NCBI GenBank assembly: GCA_024636835.1 | Contig: JAGXGH010000069.1 | Span: 1 to 64,000, forward strand | DNA from: Verrucomicrobiales bacterium | GTDB taxonomy: Bacteria; Verrucomicrobiota; Verrucomicrobiia; Verrucomicrobiales; SLCJ01 | Reading direction: 5' to 3' | DNA length: 64,000 nt | Shown: piece by piece, positions 51,063 through 61,012 of the stretch | Layout: the number at the start of each line of letters is the position of its first letter | How positions within the stretch are numbered: position 1 is the stretch's first letter | Made by a program: the position numbers and the translations under genes | Notes under the pieces: generated by a model | Told to the model about the DNA's origin: nothing | The model's input: the letters and a program-made list of their open reading frames with translations, nothing else | Database searches by the model: none

Positions 51063-51452
51063 ATGTCTGAAGATACCCTTACCAAACCCACCGAAAGCAC
51101 CACATGTTGTGCACGCACCCGCCAACTTGCCGTCGTCCGGCCACAGTTTAACACCAAACAAAGAGACGATTCGTTGGAAGTAGGAGTCGCGCTGCCTGGA
51201 GTAAAAAAAGAAGCCATTGCCGTCGCCTACGAACGCGGAGTGCTCTCGATCTCCGGCGAGCGCACACACGAACTCAAGGAAGGCGAAACCCTTCTGCGCC
51301 GCGAGATCAACGACGTTCGTTTCGATCTCCAACTCAGAGTCGCTGAGACTCTCGACGCGGAAAACATTTCGGCAAAATTCGAGGATGGCATCCTCACTCT
51401 CGGAATGCGAGTCCGTGAAGAAGCCAAGCCACGAACCATCGAGATTAAATAA
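51063..51452 (+). CDS. Hsp20/alpha-crystallin family chaperone, second
   Basis: A 129-residue small heat-shock protein. The alpha-crystallin domain spans ~36-127 (SLEVGVALPGVKKEAIAVAYE, VLSISGERTHELKEGETLLRRE, FEDGILTLGMRVREEAKPR). The N-terminus has an unusual Cys pair (STTCCARTRQ). Probably co-transcribed with the first hsp20 and ended by the hairpin at 51540. Paired Hsp20 proteins may form mixed oligomers. Confidence 0.92.
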   Translation: MSEDTLTKPTESTTCCARTRQLAVVRPQFNTKQRDDSLEVGVALPGVKKEAIAVAYERGVLSISGERTHELKEGETLLRREINDVRFDLQLRVAETLDAENISAKFEDGILTLGMRVREEAKPRTIEIK

Positions 51453-51539
51453 GCCAACGGTTCGGTCTTTTATGGCCACCGGGCTCCGCTCGAAGCTAAT
51501 CCTGTTGGCCGACACGTCCGATCTATAATCAAAAACGAA

Positions 51540-51580
51540 CAGCCACCCGCGCGCAGGCACGGGTGGCTGAATATTTTTCA
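51540..51580 (+). terminator. Rho-independent terminator of the hsp20 operon
   Basis: CAGCCACCCG at 51540-51549 and CGGGTGGCTG at 51560-51569 form a perfect 10-bp stem with a 10-nt loop, followed by AATATTTTTC. It lies ~90 bp after the second hsp20 stop. On the other strand the T-run is weaker. The rest of 51453-51653 shows nothing. Confidence 0.85.
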
Positions 51581-51653
51581 CCCCATACTGTAGTCGTATA
51601 CTCTATAATAACCGCGTCACCGCAGTCGGTCATACTCATCACTCATAGTAAAT

Positions 51654-53810
51654 TCAACGCGAAACCTCAAGCAGCTGCGACTCCAATACGCCGCGCAACA
51701 CATCGTCCTCGCTGCCTTCAGAGCCGCCGAATCGCTGTCTGTAATGCTGACTCACCACGATCATCAAGGTCTCTCGCAGGCTCAGATCCACACCGTCCAC
51801 CTGCGACACCCAACGCATCGGCGGCTGACTATCAGGGATCTCACCAAAACGCTTTTCCAACTCCGGCCGCACCGACTCCCAGAGGGTTGTGCCACCCTCG
51901 ATGTCATCCTCATAGATACTCGGTGTCAGTAATTTGCCAGCCTCGCCTCCAAATATTTCCCGACGCCCCATCCACACGCGAATGATGGTGTAAAGCACGA
52001 CTGCTACGATAGCCCATGGCAAGATCGAGCCCGCCCAGCCACCGGTTTCCAAATTTCCTCGCCAGTGGCGAAAAGTCATCAACCAAAGGCTCACCTTATC
52101 CTTCGCCCCTTGCCACCATGGCCGCTTGCCACCTACTAAATCGCCCCATCCGGGTGGAGTGGTATCCAAGACCTCCCAACGTTCACCATTCCATATCTCA
52201 GCCCACGCGTGAGCATTTGTGCCCCGCAGATTGTAATACCCCTCGCCATCATCAAACTCCGACAGCATAAACCCGGTGTGATACCTCGCGGGCACACCGG
52301 CAGCGCGACATAACAGCACCGTAGCACTGGCAAACAACTCGCAATGGCCGCGTTTATCCTCATCGATAAATTGTGTCAACTGTTCCGGGCGATCGCTCAG
52401 ACTATACTCGTAGCCATCCGCAAAATATGCCCGCACGCGTGCCACCACTTCAGGCGTCGACTTTCCATCAAGCTCCAACTTCTTCGCAAGATCCCTAAAC
52501 GGTTTAAAGAACACGCGCTGCAAATTGAGATCAATATTTCGATCTGGATGAGCAATCGCTTCTTCCGCAGCGACTCCTCGTGCCGCGATCACATTAGGCC
52601 GAAACACGGAGGTTGCCGAGTTCACCCGCACCACCCCGTAGCCATTTCGCTGCACCTCGAAGGCAGGTAAATTCGACGCAGATTGAGCGCCCGGCGGAAG
52701 TGGCAGCACCGTAAACTCATCCTGCGTCTGACCGAACAACTCAAAGCGCCAAGTATCGACACCCTCACCCATCCCACCCTTGGATGCTTTCACCAACGGC
52801 CACGAATCCTGTGCCAGATCCACTTTACCACCACCCAAGGGATCATATTCCCGCTGCGCCTTGTTCAGCCAAACATCGCTCAAGGCTAGTTCATCATACA
52901 CACCGTCCGTCAGTCGATCTGGAGCCACGCCTTGTAGCGACTTCACCCGCCAGATGATAGAGTTATCCAATTGAATCTCACCGATATCGCCCAAACTTAT
53001 GCTCGATCGGTTTCCCGACACCCCACCCGATGATCGTCCACCGCTCAGCCCGCCATTCTCTACCCACTTGTGCAAACGATGAATCCCTTCCGAAGCCGAA
53101 GCCGCAAAAAAACCGAGAACGCCCATCGCTATAACCATTTTTAACGCCACACGGCGGCGCAGCATAGCGGCCTTCACATCGCGGATCAACCCCGACTCGT
53201 CCACCCACACCCAGACGATAAATAGGATCGCAATAGCGAAAAAATACCATCGATTAATTTTTTCATCCCAGGAATAGCTCGCACCCAGGAGTAATGCAGC
53301 GATGAACGGCACATGTGGAGAAAACCTCGGCGAAGGATAAGGAATCCCGCTCGCCCGATAGCGTCGCACCTTCGACCGGAACAAATACGGAAACACCGTC
53401 AAGGGCACACCCGATTGCTTACCTGCCAAACCCGTCAAAACCAGTGGCAACAAAGTCAGCGGAGCCCAAGTCAACACGTGACGCACCGCCTCCATCGCAA
53501 TATTTTCCAGCCAAGACGAGATCCCCAATCCCCATAGGAAAAAAATCGTCACAAACCAAGCCCGTCGATAGGTCGCAAAACTCAGCTGACCGCGGATCGG
53601 CAACACATTCACCACCTCCAGTAACACTCCCACCAAAATCGCCCACAGCCCGTGTTCAGTCACCACCCCCCAGACTGCCACACTTGAGCCCAACATGCCT
53701 ACCGGTAAGCGCTTCCGTGTCGTCGTCGACGGCGTTATTAAGCGCGAGTCCGACTCGCGCTCCATCGTCGCCACCTGCGCCGCGATATCTTGATGTTTCT
53801 TTTTCGCCAT
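51654..53810 (-). CDS. Membrane transglutaminase-like protein (TgpA type)
   Basis: A 718-residue protein. The N-terminal ~230 residues carry several membrane helices (WAILVGVLLEVVNVLPI, WFVTIFFLWGLGI, LTLLPLVLTGLAG, WYFFAIAILFIVWVWV). A periplasmic transglutaminase-like domain follows with Cys in GHCELFASATVLLCRAAGVPAR, His in GTNAHAWAEIW and Asp in EVLDTTPPGW. A late helix (SILPWAIVAVVLYTIIRVW) precedes a cytoplasmic tail. Such proteins occur with DUF58 and MoxR genes; here the DUF58 gene is ~200 bp upstream on the same strand. The reaction is unproven but may crosslink or cleave envelope proteins. Confidence 0.88.
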   Translation of the reverse strand: MAKKKHQDIAAQVATMERESDSRLITPSTTTRKRLPVGMLGSSVAVWGVVTEHGLWAILVGVLLEVVNVLPIRGQLSFATYRRAWFVTIFFLWGLGISSWLENIAMEAVRHVLTWAPLTLLPLVLTGLAGKQSGVPLTVFPYLFRSKVRRYRASGIPYPSPRFSPHVPFIAALLLGASYSWDEKINRWYFFAIAILFIVWVWVDESGLIRDVKAAMLRRRVALKMVIAMGVLGFFAASASEGIHRLHKWVENGGLSGGRSSGGVSGNRSSISLGDIGEIQLDNSIIWRVKSLQGVAPDRLTDGVYDELALSDVWLNKAQREYDPLGGGKVDLAQDSWPLVKASKGGMGEGVDTWRFELFGQTQDEFTVLPLPPGAQSASNLPAFEVQRNGYGVVRVNSATSVFRPNVIAARGVAAEEAIAHPDRNIDLNLQRVFFKPFRDLAKKLELDGKSTPEVVARVRAYFADGYEYSLSDRPEQLTQFIDEDKRGHCELFASATVLLCRAAGVPARYHTGFMLSEFDDGEGYYNLRGTNAHAWAEIWNGERWEVLDTTPPGWGDLVGGKRPWWQGAKDKVSLWLMTFRHWRGNLETGGWAGSILPWAIVAVVLYTIIRVWMGRREIFGGEAGKLLTPSIYEDDIEGGTTLWESVRPELEKRFGEIPDSQPPMRWVSQVDGVDLSLRETLMIVVSQHYRQRFGGSEGSEDDVLRGVLESQLLEVSR

Positions 53811-53880
53811 CCGTGTTCACCACACTACGCACCTTCCTCTCATCATTCCCACTAAAAATTCTACTCTCAACGGTACACCC

Positions 53881-53916
53881 ACCTCCGCCCCGGTAGCTAC
53901 TCTTGTAAAAGTGGTG
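53881..53916 (-). repeat. CACTTTTACAAG dispersed repeat, copy B
   Basis: On the minus strand, CACCACTTTTACAAGAGTAGC then TACCGGGGCGGAGGT matches 761-793. It lies in the ~200-bp gap between the DUF58 and transglutaminase genes, which otherwise holds nothing recognisable. Confidence 0.6.
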
Positions 53917-54007
53917 AGCTCGATGTCCGAACACCTCTCAGCTCTCAACTCCCCACAGGGGGACGCCTGCGCACCTCGAGTGGAGATGTCAGCCGTCTCA
54001 CCTCAAC

Positions 54008-55462
54008 CTACACCGCCATGGCAGCGGTGCGTTTTGGATGCTGCCAATTGATGAGAGCCGTCGCGAGTTCTGACTCGTCGATGACGCGAACGTGAGCGAG
54101 CTTTTCATCAGGTTCTTCAGTGAGGTCAAACCCTTTGGTCCGAAGCACCAGAACTCGTGCTTCGACGCCGAGCGCTTGGAGGTCATTGATGAGGTCGGAG
54201 CGCCAAGCTCCCCAATCCATGAGGAGCACCCAACAACCGGAGAGTGAGCGCCCCTGTTGGCGAACTTTGGCCCGGAGAGTGGATTCGCTATTCTTTTCAT
54301 CACCCTCGGTGAGCTGAAGCCCGGAAAGCACTTCGATCACATGGCGGGTATCGGCATGCCCTGGGCCGGAAGTGACTTGAACCACTTGCTGGCCGGTGAC
54401 CAAAACATCGAGAAATGTTTCACGAGCATCATAGCGGGCAGCAAGGCTGGATGCCAGAACCATAGCGCGCTCGAAGGTTTCTGTAAGTGGCCGCGCGGAA
54501 CCTTTGCCGAAATCGGGAAGGTGGGAATCAACGATCAATCCATAGCGAGGAAAGAACGTGTTTTCGAACTGTCGGATAATAGGTTTTCCGGTCCGCGCCC
54601 AACTCTTCCAGTGAACGTGCTGCAAGGGATCGCCAGAACGGTAATCACGTAAGCCATGAAACTCATCGGATTGACCAAGCGACTGATGCGGCGAGTCGCC
54701 ACCAAGTTGATAGCGTGCACTGCTACCCATCATTTCCGGAGGCACCTCGACTCTTGATGGCATCACCATGACTTTATCGATAGGAACGTCAACACTCCCC
54801 AAACCACGAAAAATCCCAAACGTTGATAGCCGTGTTATCTTTAAGTTGGAGAACTCAGCACGACCACGACGAAGCGCGCGGAATGCCAGATCAATCTTGA
54901 TCGATTCACCGGGAAGAAGATCAAAGGGTTGGCTCCAGCAATCCTCGCGAACGAGCCGCCGCTCTGCTAACCACGCCCATCGATAGTAACGAAAAAAACG
55001 ATCGAAGCCGTTGCGTTTTTCTTCTCCAGGCTCGGTGGTAGTGGCAAATTCCTCAACATCGGACGCGAAGGGCGGCGCCATATCGAGCAAACGCACGCCG
55101 CCAAGCGCACGTTTCCCCTTGTTGGTCACCGTCACGGAGTACGCAGCAATTTTTCCCGCCTCAACCATCATCGGCAGGAGACGACTCGCCACGACTTTAG
55201 GCCGGAACCTGAAGGAAGTTACTAAGCCTATCAATAGAATACCAGCAATCGCCGCAAACAGTTGATAGGCCAATGAGCGGTTGGTATCTAAGCCAAAGAA
55301 TCCAAACCCAAGGGCCAGGGCAAGTGTCCACCACCCGAGCGCCGTGATTCGGTGCAACCAATACTGACGTGTGCGCGCGCCGCGAAGGTAACTTCGACCC
55401 AAGCGGCGAATCCGCCGGTCAGCACGGCGTGATTTTTTCTCACGCCTTTGATCAAGACTCAT
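54008..55462 (-). CDS. DUF58 domain membrane protein
   Basis: A 484-residue protein. Two membrane helices lie near residues 37-80 (ALGWWTLALALGFGFFGL, AYQLFAAIAGILLIGLVTSF). The DUF58 signature is EFHGLRDYRSGDPLQHVHWKSWARTGK at the middle, and the C-terminus looks like a von Willebrand A-type domain (YGLIVDSHLPDFGKGS). DUF58 proteins act with MoxR ATPases and transglutaminases in envelope or complex assembly. Its ATG overlaps the stop of the FecR gene by 4 bp, so it is coupled to the upstream surface-protein genes. Confidence 0.9.
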   Translation of the reverse strand: MSLDQRREKKSRRADRRIRRLGRSYLRGARTRQYWLHRITALGWWTLALALGFGFFGLDTNRSLAYQLFAAIAGILLIGLVTSFRFRPKVVASRLLPMMVEAGKIAAYSVTVTNKGKRALGGVRLLDMAPPFASDVEEFATTTEPGEEKRNGFDRFFRYYRWAWLAERRLVREDCWSQPFDLLPGESIKIDLAFRALRRGRAEFSNLKITRLSTFGIFRGLGSVDVPIDKVMVMPSRVEVPPEMMGSSARYQLGGDSPHQSLGQSDEFHGLRDYRSGDPLQHVHWKSWARTGKPIIRQFENTFFPRYGLIVDSHLPDFGKGSARPLTETFERAMVLASSLAARYDARETFLDVLVTGQQVVQVTSGPGHADTRHVIEVLSGLQLTEGDEKNSESTLRAKVRQQGRSLSGCWVLLMDWGAWRSDLINDLQALGVEARVLVLRTKGFDLTEEPDEKLAHVRVIDESELATALINWQHPKRTAAMAV

Positions 55463-57651
55463 CGCTGATCATACGTGCCGATGGTAGGAATAGCCTCACC
55501 AGTGTTCAAAATACCAAAGGGCGATTCCTGAGTACCATTAAGGTTGTAGTCATGTTGGTCAGAATGAATCCTAATATTCGACGCAGTGATATCCACCTGT
55601 GCCTCAGAATCGACGAGGATACGGCGCGCTGCCAATTGCACTTGAGTAGCAGTCAACTCGGCGAATCCGGTAAAGCGAATCACCGATCCCGACCCTTCAG
55701 CAAAGATGCGAAGATTATTAGCTGCCGTAAGAGAGACAAAGTCACCAAACAACACGTTCGCACCTGGACCACTGGCTAGTAAATCGATGTTTCCGTTGTT
55801 AGACGTTACCTCTGCATTGAACAAAGAGATTGTCGGTTGATCTGAGCCCGATGCACGGAATGCGACGAGTGATGATGCCGATAAGTCAATATCATCGCCC
55901 TCGCTACCGGCCGCACCGAGAAGTATATCGCCATTGCGCGTTACTATATCAAGGGTCTGCATCGGACCATCGGCGCGAACAGAAGACCCGCCCATCAATG
56001 CGACATCGCCATTTTTCGAACGAATCCCGATCATCCCGCCTGGCCCTGCGGCAGACGTCATCAGTGCGAGCTGACTCGAATTTGTCACCGTCACGGATCC
56101 GCCACCTTCGATGAAAAGGTCACCAGCGTTGATCGACGTATTATCGATGGAAACCATGCCTCGCCCACTCATCTCAACGACATTTGCATCGATACTGGAT
56201 TCAGGCATGGTTGAAAGGTCACGACCGGCAAAGGCATGAAAACCTCCATTACTAAGTGAAATATCTGTGTTGATTTTGATGTCTCCGTTGGAACCATTCG
56301 CAAGCAAACCAAGATCTGTATTCTGCCCGAAGATTGCCACGCCATTAATATTGATCGCCGCTCCCTGAGTCGTGAATGCAATCGCATTCAGGCCCATAGC
56401 GTCGAGATTCATGATGCCGGAACCCATGGTAAAGCCTCCGTCACCTTGGCCCGAGCCGGTATCACCCGGGCCACTCATACCGAAAGGTGCAAAGTTAATG
56501 TCATTGGGGGAGGCAAATATAATTTGCTGCGGGCCATTTTTGATCACTGTCGGCGTGCCGGAAACCAGCATGCTCTCCAGTAAGTAAACCGACCAAGCGT
56601 TCAAGTTACTTATGCCTTTTTGAAATGACCCACCCGATGCAGTGTCTGGCTGGCCAAACGCCCACTGAGTGTAAGGCCCCGCTAAGGCGGGCACGTAAAT
56701 CGTCCCCTGACCAACTCGAGAGCCATTGGTAATTGTTGGGTTCGTCGTAATCACCGTTGTGTCCGTCACGTTCCAAAACCCCGTCTGGAGAACGGGTCGT
56801 GTAAGTTGTGCGAACTGATTGTCCAGAGGCGGGCGAGGGTCAGCCGGTTTTACACCGGGCCGTGGCTCCTGATTTTTTAAGTATGTTATAAGGCGACGAT
56901 CGAAGTTCTGATCGGTTAATATCACCCGTGAGCCAGCCCCAGGAATCACCAGATTCGTCTTCGTCAACTCACCGCTTGCGAGGCGTTTTTGTTGATCTTC
57001 CAGCGCTTCGGCAATCTTCTCTGTCGCTGCCGACGGAAGCTTATTGAATTCCTCCTCGTTGATCAGTTTCGAGGTTTTGATCAACAAATCGAGATCCACA
57101 TTCACCGGCTGCGGGATGGACTTCGCATCGGGCGTCATCACAATCATTTCACCGGCACGAAGGGTTCGCTTGACTCGTGAGTCGCCGTTCAAACTCAGCT
57201 CGAGAGTCCCCTCGAGTACGATGATTTTCACCACATTGTTGCCATCGACTTCGATCATGATGGTGGTGCCAGTTACCGCTGCTGTGACTGCAGCGGTGTT
57301 GATCCTCGCGCCACCTGCGTCCTTCGGCACCTGGAGGAAAAGCGTTCCCGACCCCACCTCCATATTGCGCGTTCCGCGCTCGAACGAAAACACCGTGTTC
57401 GCCCCGAGGCGGCTTAATGTCTCGTCATTGAACTTTAGCTCGGTGCGGGATTCCATCCCCGTGCGAACCATACTTTGACCAGAAATTTGATCACCAATTG
57501 TTGCTTCCCGCTCGCTTGTGCTTTCCAAGCGCACCCGCACATTGTTGTACAGTCGGGTGATCTCAGCCGATTTGAGAGATGCGTGAACATCGGTAGCAGA
57601 CGAGACCAAGCCAAGCGCCAACGCGGTGTAAGAAAATAAAGAATGTTTCAT
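55459..57651 (-). CDS. Secreted FecR-domain protein with beta-helix repeats
   Basis: A 730-residue exported protein with a signal peptide (KHSLFSYTALALGLVSSATDVHA). Residues ~30-175 are a FecR domain (GDQISGQSMVRTGMESRTEL, AAVTAAVTGTTIMIEVD, LEGTLELSLNG, LRAGEMIVM). The C-terminal ~330 residues are filamentous-haemagglutinin-like strands (AININGVAIFGQNTDLGLL, VEMSGRGMVSIDNTSINAGDL, GNIDLLASG). No membrane helix follows, so this FecR is extracellular rather than an anti-sigma factor. FecR proteins of this type often neighbour CHASE2 cyclases, as here. It overlaps the DUF58 gene by 4 bp and follows the barrel gene by 20 bp. Confidence 0.87.
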   Translation of the reverse strand: MKHSLFSYTALALGLVSSATDVHASLKSAEITRLYNNVRVRLESTSEREATIGDQISGQSMVRTGMESRTELKFNDETLSRLGANTVFSFERGTRNMEVGSGTLFLQVPKDAGGARINTAAVTAAVTGTTIMIEVDGNNVVKIIVLEGTLELSLNGDSRVKRTLRAGEMIVMTPDAKSIPQPVNVDLDLLIKTSKLINEEEFNKLPSAATEKIAEALEDQQKRLASGELTKTNLVIPGAGSRVILTDQNFDRRLITYLKNQEPRPGVKPADPRPPLDNQFAQLTRPVLQTGFWNVTDTTVITTNPTITNGSRVGQGTIYVPALAGPYTQWAFGQPDTASGGSFQKGISNLNAWSVYLLESMLVSGTPTVIKNGPQQIIFASPNDINFAPFGMSGPGDTGSGQGDGGFTMGSGIMNLDAMGLNAIAFTTQGAAININGVAIFGQNTDLGLLANGSNGDIKINTDISLSNGGFHAFAGRDLSTMPESSIDANVVEMSGRGMVSIDNTSINAGDLFIEGGGSVTVTNSSQLALMTSAAGPGGMIGIRSKNGDVALMGGSSVRADGPMQTLDIVTRNGDILLGAAGSEGDDIDLSASSLVAFRASGSDQPTISLFNAEVTSNNGNIDLLASGPGANVLFGDFVSLTAANNLRIFAEGSGSVIRFTGFAELTATQVQLAARRILVDSEAQVDITASNIRIHSDQHDYNLNGTQESPFGILNTGEAIPTIGTYDQR

Positions 57652-57671
57652 AATGATGTGAACGTTAGTAA

Positions 57672-58661
57672 TTAAAAGGTTACGCGCAGCGATGCACCGA
57701 GACCGACGATGCCGGACTCGTAGTCCAGCGCATCGATATTGGAGTCGTTATTGGAATAGGTAGCGATAATTTCCGCCTGTAACCACTTTTTGGGACGCCA
57801 CGAGACGCCAGCACCTATGATGTGCGTGAGATCATCGCGATCAATCTCCCTGTAGTCGCGGTAGAGTAAATTGTAGAACCCACGGGCATGCCAATCGCCC
57901 GCAAAGTGATATTCGTATACCGTCTGGAAACCATACTCGTTGCGTGTCAGAGCATCAATATCGACATCCAAATCAAAGGAACCAGTCCCAGCGAAAACCA
58001 CGCGTTGAAATTGCGTCAGCGCGAACTGCTTCTGCAAGGTCGCCTGCGTGGAGTGACGCATGTAAAAGTCATCACCAAAATCGCCAAGCGTCACCCGTTC
58101 AAAGGAATACCCAACCGCCGCTACCACGTCCCACAATTCAGGTATAAGGCGCACAACCCCGAGCCCCCCCTCGAAAACTTCATAATCCAATTCACCAAAG
58201 TCGTTGTAGCGCAAAAACTCCTGCGAAATCATCGCATCCAGATACCAATTTCCACCCAACTTCGGTCGAGCACCCACCGCGATCCGCACACTGGTGAATA
58301 CATCGCTCTCTTCGTTTTGCGGAGTGTAAAAGGCATTGCTCGTTGCAAACATATTCACATCCGCCGCAAACCAAAACGGTGCCGCGCTCTCAGACTTCTT
58401 GAGTAGTCGCTGGATGCCAATGTCCGAGTCGCCAGTAGACGGCGGCGCGTAGGACCCGATGCCCGCTGTCGCTTCCTCGACCGGCGAGAATTGCTCTGCG
58501 ATCAGGGGTTCACCCGCCGAGCGACGACTCAACCCAGCATCTGCGCGCTCCACTGCTCCAAGCTGCGCGTAAACACCTCCAAGCAGTGAAATGGCCGTTA
58601 CCGCCACTACTATACTTAGCTTACGAGATTTACTCTGACTCGTTCGATTGAAACTACTCAT
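57672..58661 (-). CDS. Outer-membrane beta-barrel protein
   Basis: A 329-residue protein. The start at 58661 begins a signal segment (SKSRKLSIVVAVTAISLLGGVYA); upstream in-frame codons run into the divergent cyclase gene. After a linker, alternating-strand segments (WYLDAMISQEFLRYNDF, YEVFEGGLGVVRLIPELW, YGFQTVYEYHFAGDWHARGFY) continue to a terminal Phe (GLGASLRVTF), the classic barrel end. First gene of the run barrel, FecR, DUF58. Divergent from the CHASE2 cyclase with ~148 bp between starts. Confidence 0.78.
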   Translation of the reverse strand: MSSFNRTSQSKSRKLSIVVAVTAISLLGGVYAQLGAVERADAGLSRRSAGEPLIAEQFSPVEEATAGIGSYAPPSTGDSDIGIQRLLKKSESAAPFWFAADVNMFATSNAFYTPQNEESDVFTSVRIAVGARPKLGGNWYLDAMISQEFLRYNDFGELDYEVFEGGLGVVRLIPELWDVVAAVGYSFERVTLGDFGDDFYMRHSTQATLQKQFALTQFQRVVFAGTGSFDLDVDIDALTRNEYGFQTVYEYHFAGDWHARGFYNLLYRDYREIDRDDLTHIIGAGVSWRPKKWLQAEIIATYSNNDSNIDALDYESGIVGLGASLRVTF

Positions 58662-58809
58662 GATATTTTTGGTGATAAACTGACGTTGTTGTTGATGAAA
58701 GTCGCGCTTTTTTAACGCTTTTGGAAACGAATTCCAAGTTCTCGCTTGTTCTAGCAAGAAAACAAGCGCACAACAAGCAACAATAGACTCAATGGCAGCC
58801 CACGTTGCA

Positions 58810-61011
58810 ATGCCTAACAAAAAAACCAAAAAACGACAATCTGAACGACCTCACAGAAAGGCCGCCGTTCTCGTTTGTCTCCTATCGCTGGTTATCTTGA
58901 TGGTTTTACCGCTTTCGCAGACTGGTCGAGAGAGCTACGATTTCTTTGATAGAAAACTGAGTGACTACCTTTCCGCTCACGGGAAGAAAATTCCGCCTCG
59001 TGAGGACATCATCTTCCTCGGGATCGATGAGCCCAGCCTCGACCCCGGCAACATGCTTTTTGAAGATGAAATTGCCGCCAGCCCCGCCCTACAGCGCATC
59101 AATGAGGGATTCCCATGGTCAAGAGAAGTTTACGCTCTTGCCATCGAACGCCTTATCGACGCTGGCGCCAAAGTCGTCGCTATCGACGTCCTTTTCGACC
59201 GCCCCTCATCATCCCATCCCGAAGGTGACAAGGAATTCGCTGATGCTGTATTCGACCATCAAGAACAGGTGATCCTAGGCGCCCATCTATCCAACAATCA
59301 GTCGAAACTTACCAGAGCAAACAGTTGGATTATAGGATTCCCAGACAGCTCAATTCTACCTAATCCTCAACCAAACGGTCCCGTCGGCATCGTCTCATTC
59401 TTTGCAGATCCGACGGACGGCGTCGTCCGCCACGCTTACTATGTCTTCGATTTCGATGAAATGAGCGGATGGACCACCGAACCTAGTTTGTCGATCGGAG
59501 TGTGGCACAGCTTGTCCGCGAAAATGGCACAAGTCGCCACCGGCCTCGATCCACGAACCCTCCCCTCTGACGGTAAAAACCTCCGACTTAGGTGGACCGA
59601 CCACACCCTTGGCTCCAATCCGGAACAGCGCTCGATCACCCAACCTTATCCTATCTATTCCTTCTACGAAATCTTCGTCGACAGCATGTGGAAGGCGAAC
59701 TTCCAGAATGGAGAGTTCTTTAAAGACAAGATCGTTTTGATCGGCCCCGCCTCGAGTCGCTCCCACGACTACCACCCCACACCGGTCGGCGCTATGCCTA
59801 TGCTCGGCCCGCAACTCCACCTCAGCGCACTCACCTCCGCGCTGGCTGGGGAAGAGGGGTTCGTCGCCGAGTTATCTCTAACCACGCAGTGGATCATTTT
59901 CGCTGCCTTCGTAGCGCTTGCCTTACTGGTTTATTTTTACCTACGCAATATCTACTGGCGTTATCTCGCTATCTTTTTGGTCATCGCCGGAGGACTCGCT
60001 GCGTCTTGGGTCGCGTATAATGAACTGAATACAATGCTACTTACCGCGAGCTCACTGGTCGCATTTCTTCTCATTTCCGGCGTAGGCCTCGGCGCAGACA
60101 CCATCGCCACACGAATAGAGAAGCGCCGTATACACCGCACGCTCAGTCGCTACGTATCCAAGGATATCGTCGAAGAAATTCTACGCTCTCCAGAGGCTTA
60201 CTACGCCAGTCTCGGCGGCGTCCGCAAACCTGTCGCCATCCTCTTTTCCGACCTTCGCGGGTTCACCACGATGACCGAAGAACGCGAGCCCGCGGAACTC
60301 GTCTCCCAACTCAACGAATACCTCGGCGCGATGGTGCGTTGCGTGTTCGAAAACAACGGAACCGTCGATAAATTCATCGGCGATGCGATGCTCGCCGTCT
60401 GGGGAAACATCCGCGACATCTCACCAGAGGAAGCTGCTCGCAGTGCGTTCAATTGCGCCCGCCAAATGCGCCGCGAACTGGACCGACTCAATACCAAATG
60501 GCAACGCGAAAAACGCCCGACCTTCAAGCAGGGTATCGGCGTTCATTACGGCGATGCCATTATTGGCAATCTCGGATCACCAGAGAAAATGGAGTTTGCG
60601 ATGATCGGCGATGCCGTCAATAGCGCCAGCCGTATCGAGGGGCTCACCAAACAATTCGGATCGGAACTGATTATTAGCGACGAGCTTGCCAAGCTACTCG
60701 AAAAAGACGACAAGCCGATGCTCAAACCCCTCCCTTACATCCAAGTAAAGGGACGCTCCAAATCGCTCACTCTCTATGATGTGGTGCGCAGCGGCAATAT
60801 CTCCCTTTGGGAAAGCTACAAAGACGATTATCTCATCGCACTAAAAAGCTTCACCGACGGTGAATTCGAAGACGCCGTCCACTACTTCGACCGCTGCCGC
60901 GCTGCTGGGCCAGCCGACGGAGCCGTCGCCACCGTCCTCGAAGGCTCGCAAGCCTTCGTCCGAAACCCGCCGAAAAAATGGCGGGGTGTCATCGTTATGG
61001 ATTCGAAATAA
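58810..61011 (+). CDS. CHASE2-domain adenylate cyclase, class III
   Basis: A 733-residue sensor cyclase. A membrane helix (AAVLVCLLSLVILMVL) leads to a periplasmic CHASE2 domain (~residues 45-345: YDFFDRKLSDYL, DIIFLGIDEPSL, AIERLIDAGAKVVAIDVLFD), three helices (~361-435), then a class III cyclase (~473-635). Metal Asp481 (FSDLRGFT) and Asp525 (KFIGDAMLAVWG) are present; Lys521 and the Asp in MIGDAVNSASR are the adenine-specifying pair, with the transition-state Asn and Arg also present. It should make cAMP in response to an envelope signal. An ATG at 58792 is an alternative start. Divergent from the barrel/FecR/DUF58 genes. Confidence 0.92.
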   Translation: MPNKKTKKRQSERPHRKAAVLVCLLSLVILMVLPLSQTGRESYDFFDRKLSDYLSAHGKKIPPREDIIFLGIDEPSLDPGNMLFEDEIAASPALQRINEGFPWSREVYALAIERLIDAGAKVVAIDVLFDRPSSSHPEGDKEFADAVFDHQEQVILGAHLSNNQSKLTRANSWIIGFPDSSILPNPQPNGPVGIVSFFADPTDGVVRHAYYVFDFDEMSGWTTEPSLSIGVWHSLSAKMAQVATGLDPRTLPSDGKNLRLRWTDHTLGSNPEQRSITQPYPIYSFYEIFVDSMWKANFQNGEFFKDKIVLIGPASSRSHDYHPTPVGAMPMLGPQLHLSALTSALAGEEGFVAELSLTTQWIIFAAFVALALLVYFYLRNIYWRYLAIFLVIAGGLAASWVAYNELNTMLLTASSLVAFLLISGVGLGADTIATRIEKRRIHRTLSRYVSKDIVEEILRSPEAYYASLGGVRKPVAILFSDLRGFTTMTEEREPAELVSQLNEYLGAMVRCVFENNGTVDKFIGDAMLAVWGNIRDISPEEAARSAFNCARQMRRELDRLNTKWQREKRPTFKQGIGVHYGDAIIGNLGSPEKMEFAMIGDAVNSASRIEGLTKQFGSELIISDELAKLLEKDDKPMLKPLPYIQVKGRSKSLTLYDVVRSGNISLWESYKDDYLIALKSFTDGEFEDAVHYFDRCRAAGPADGAVATVLEGSQAFVRNPPKKWRGVIVMDSK

Positions 61012-61012
61012 C

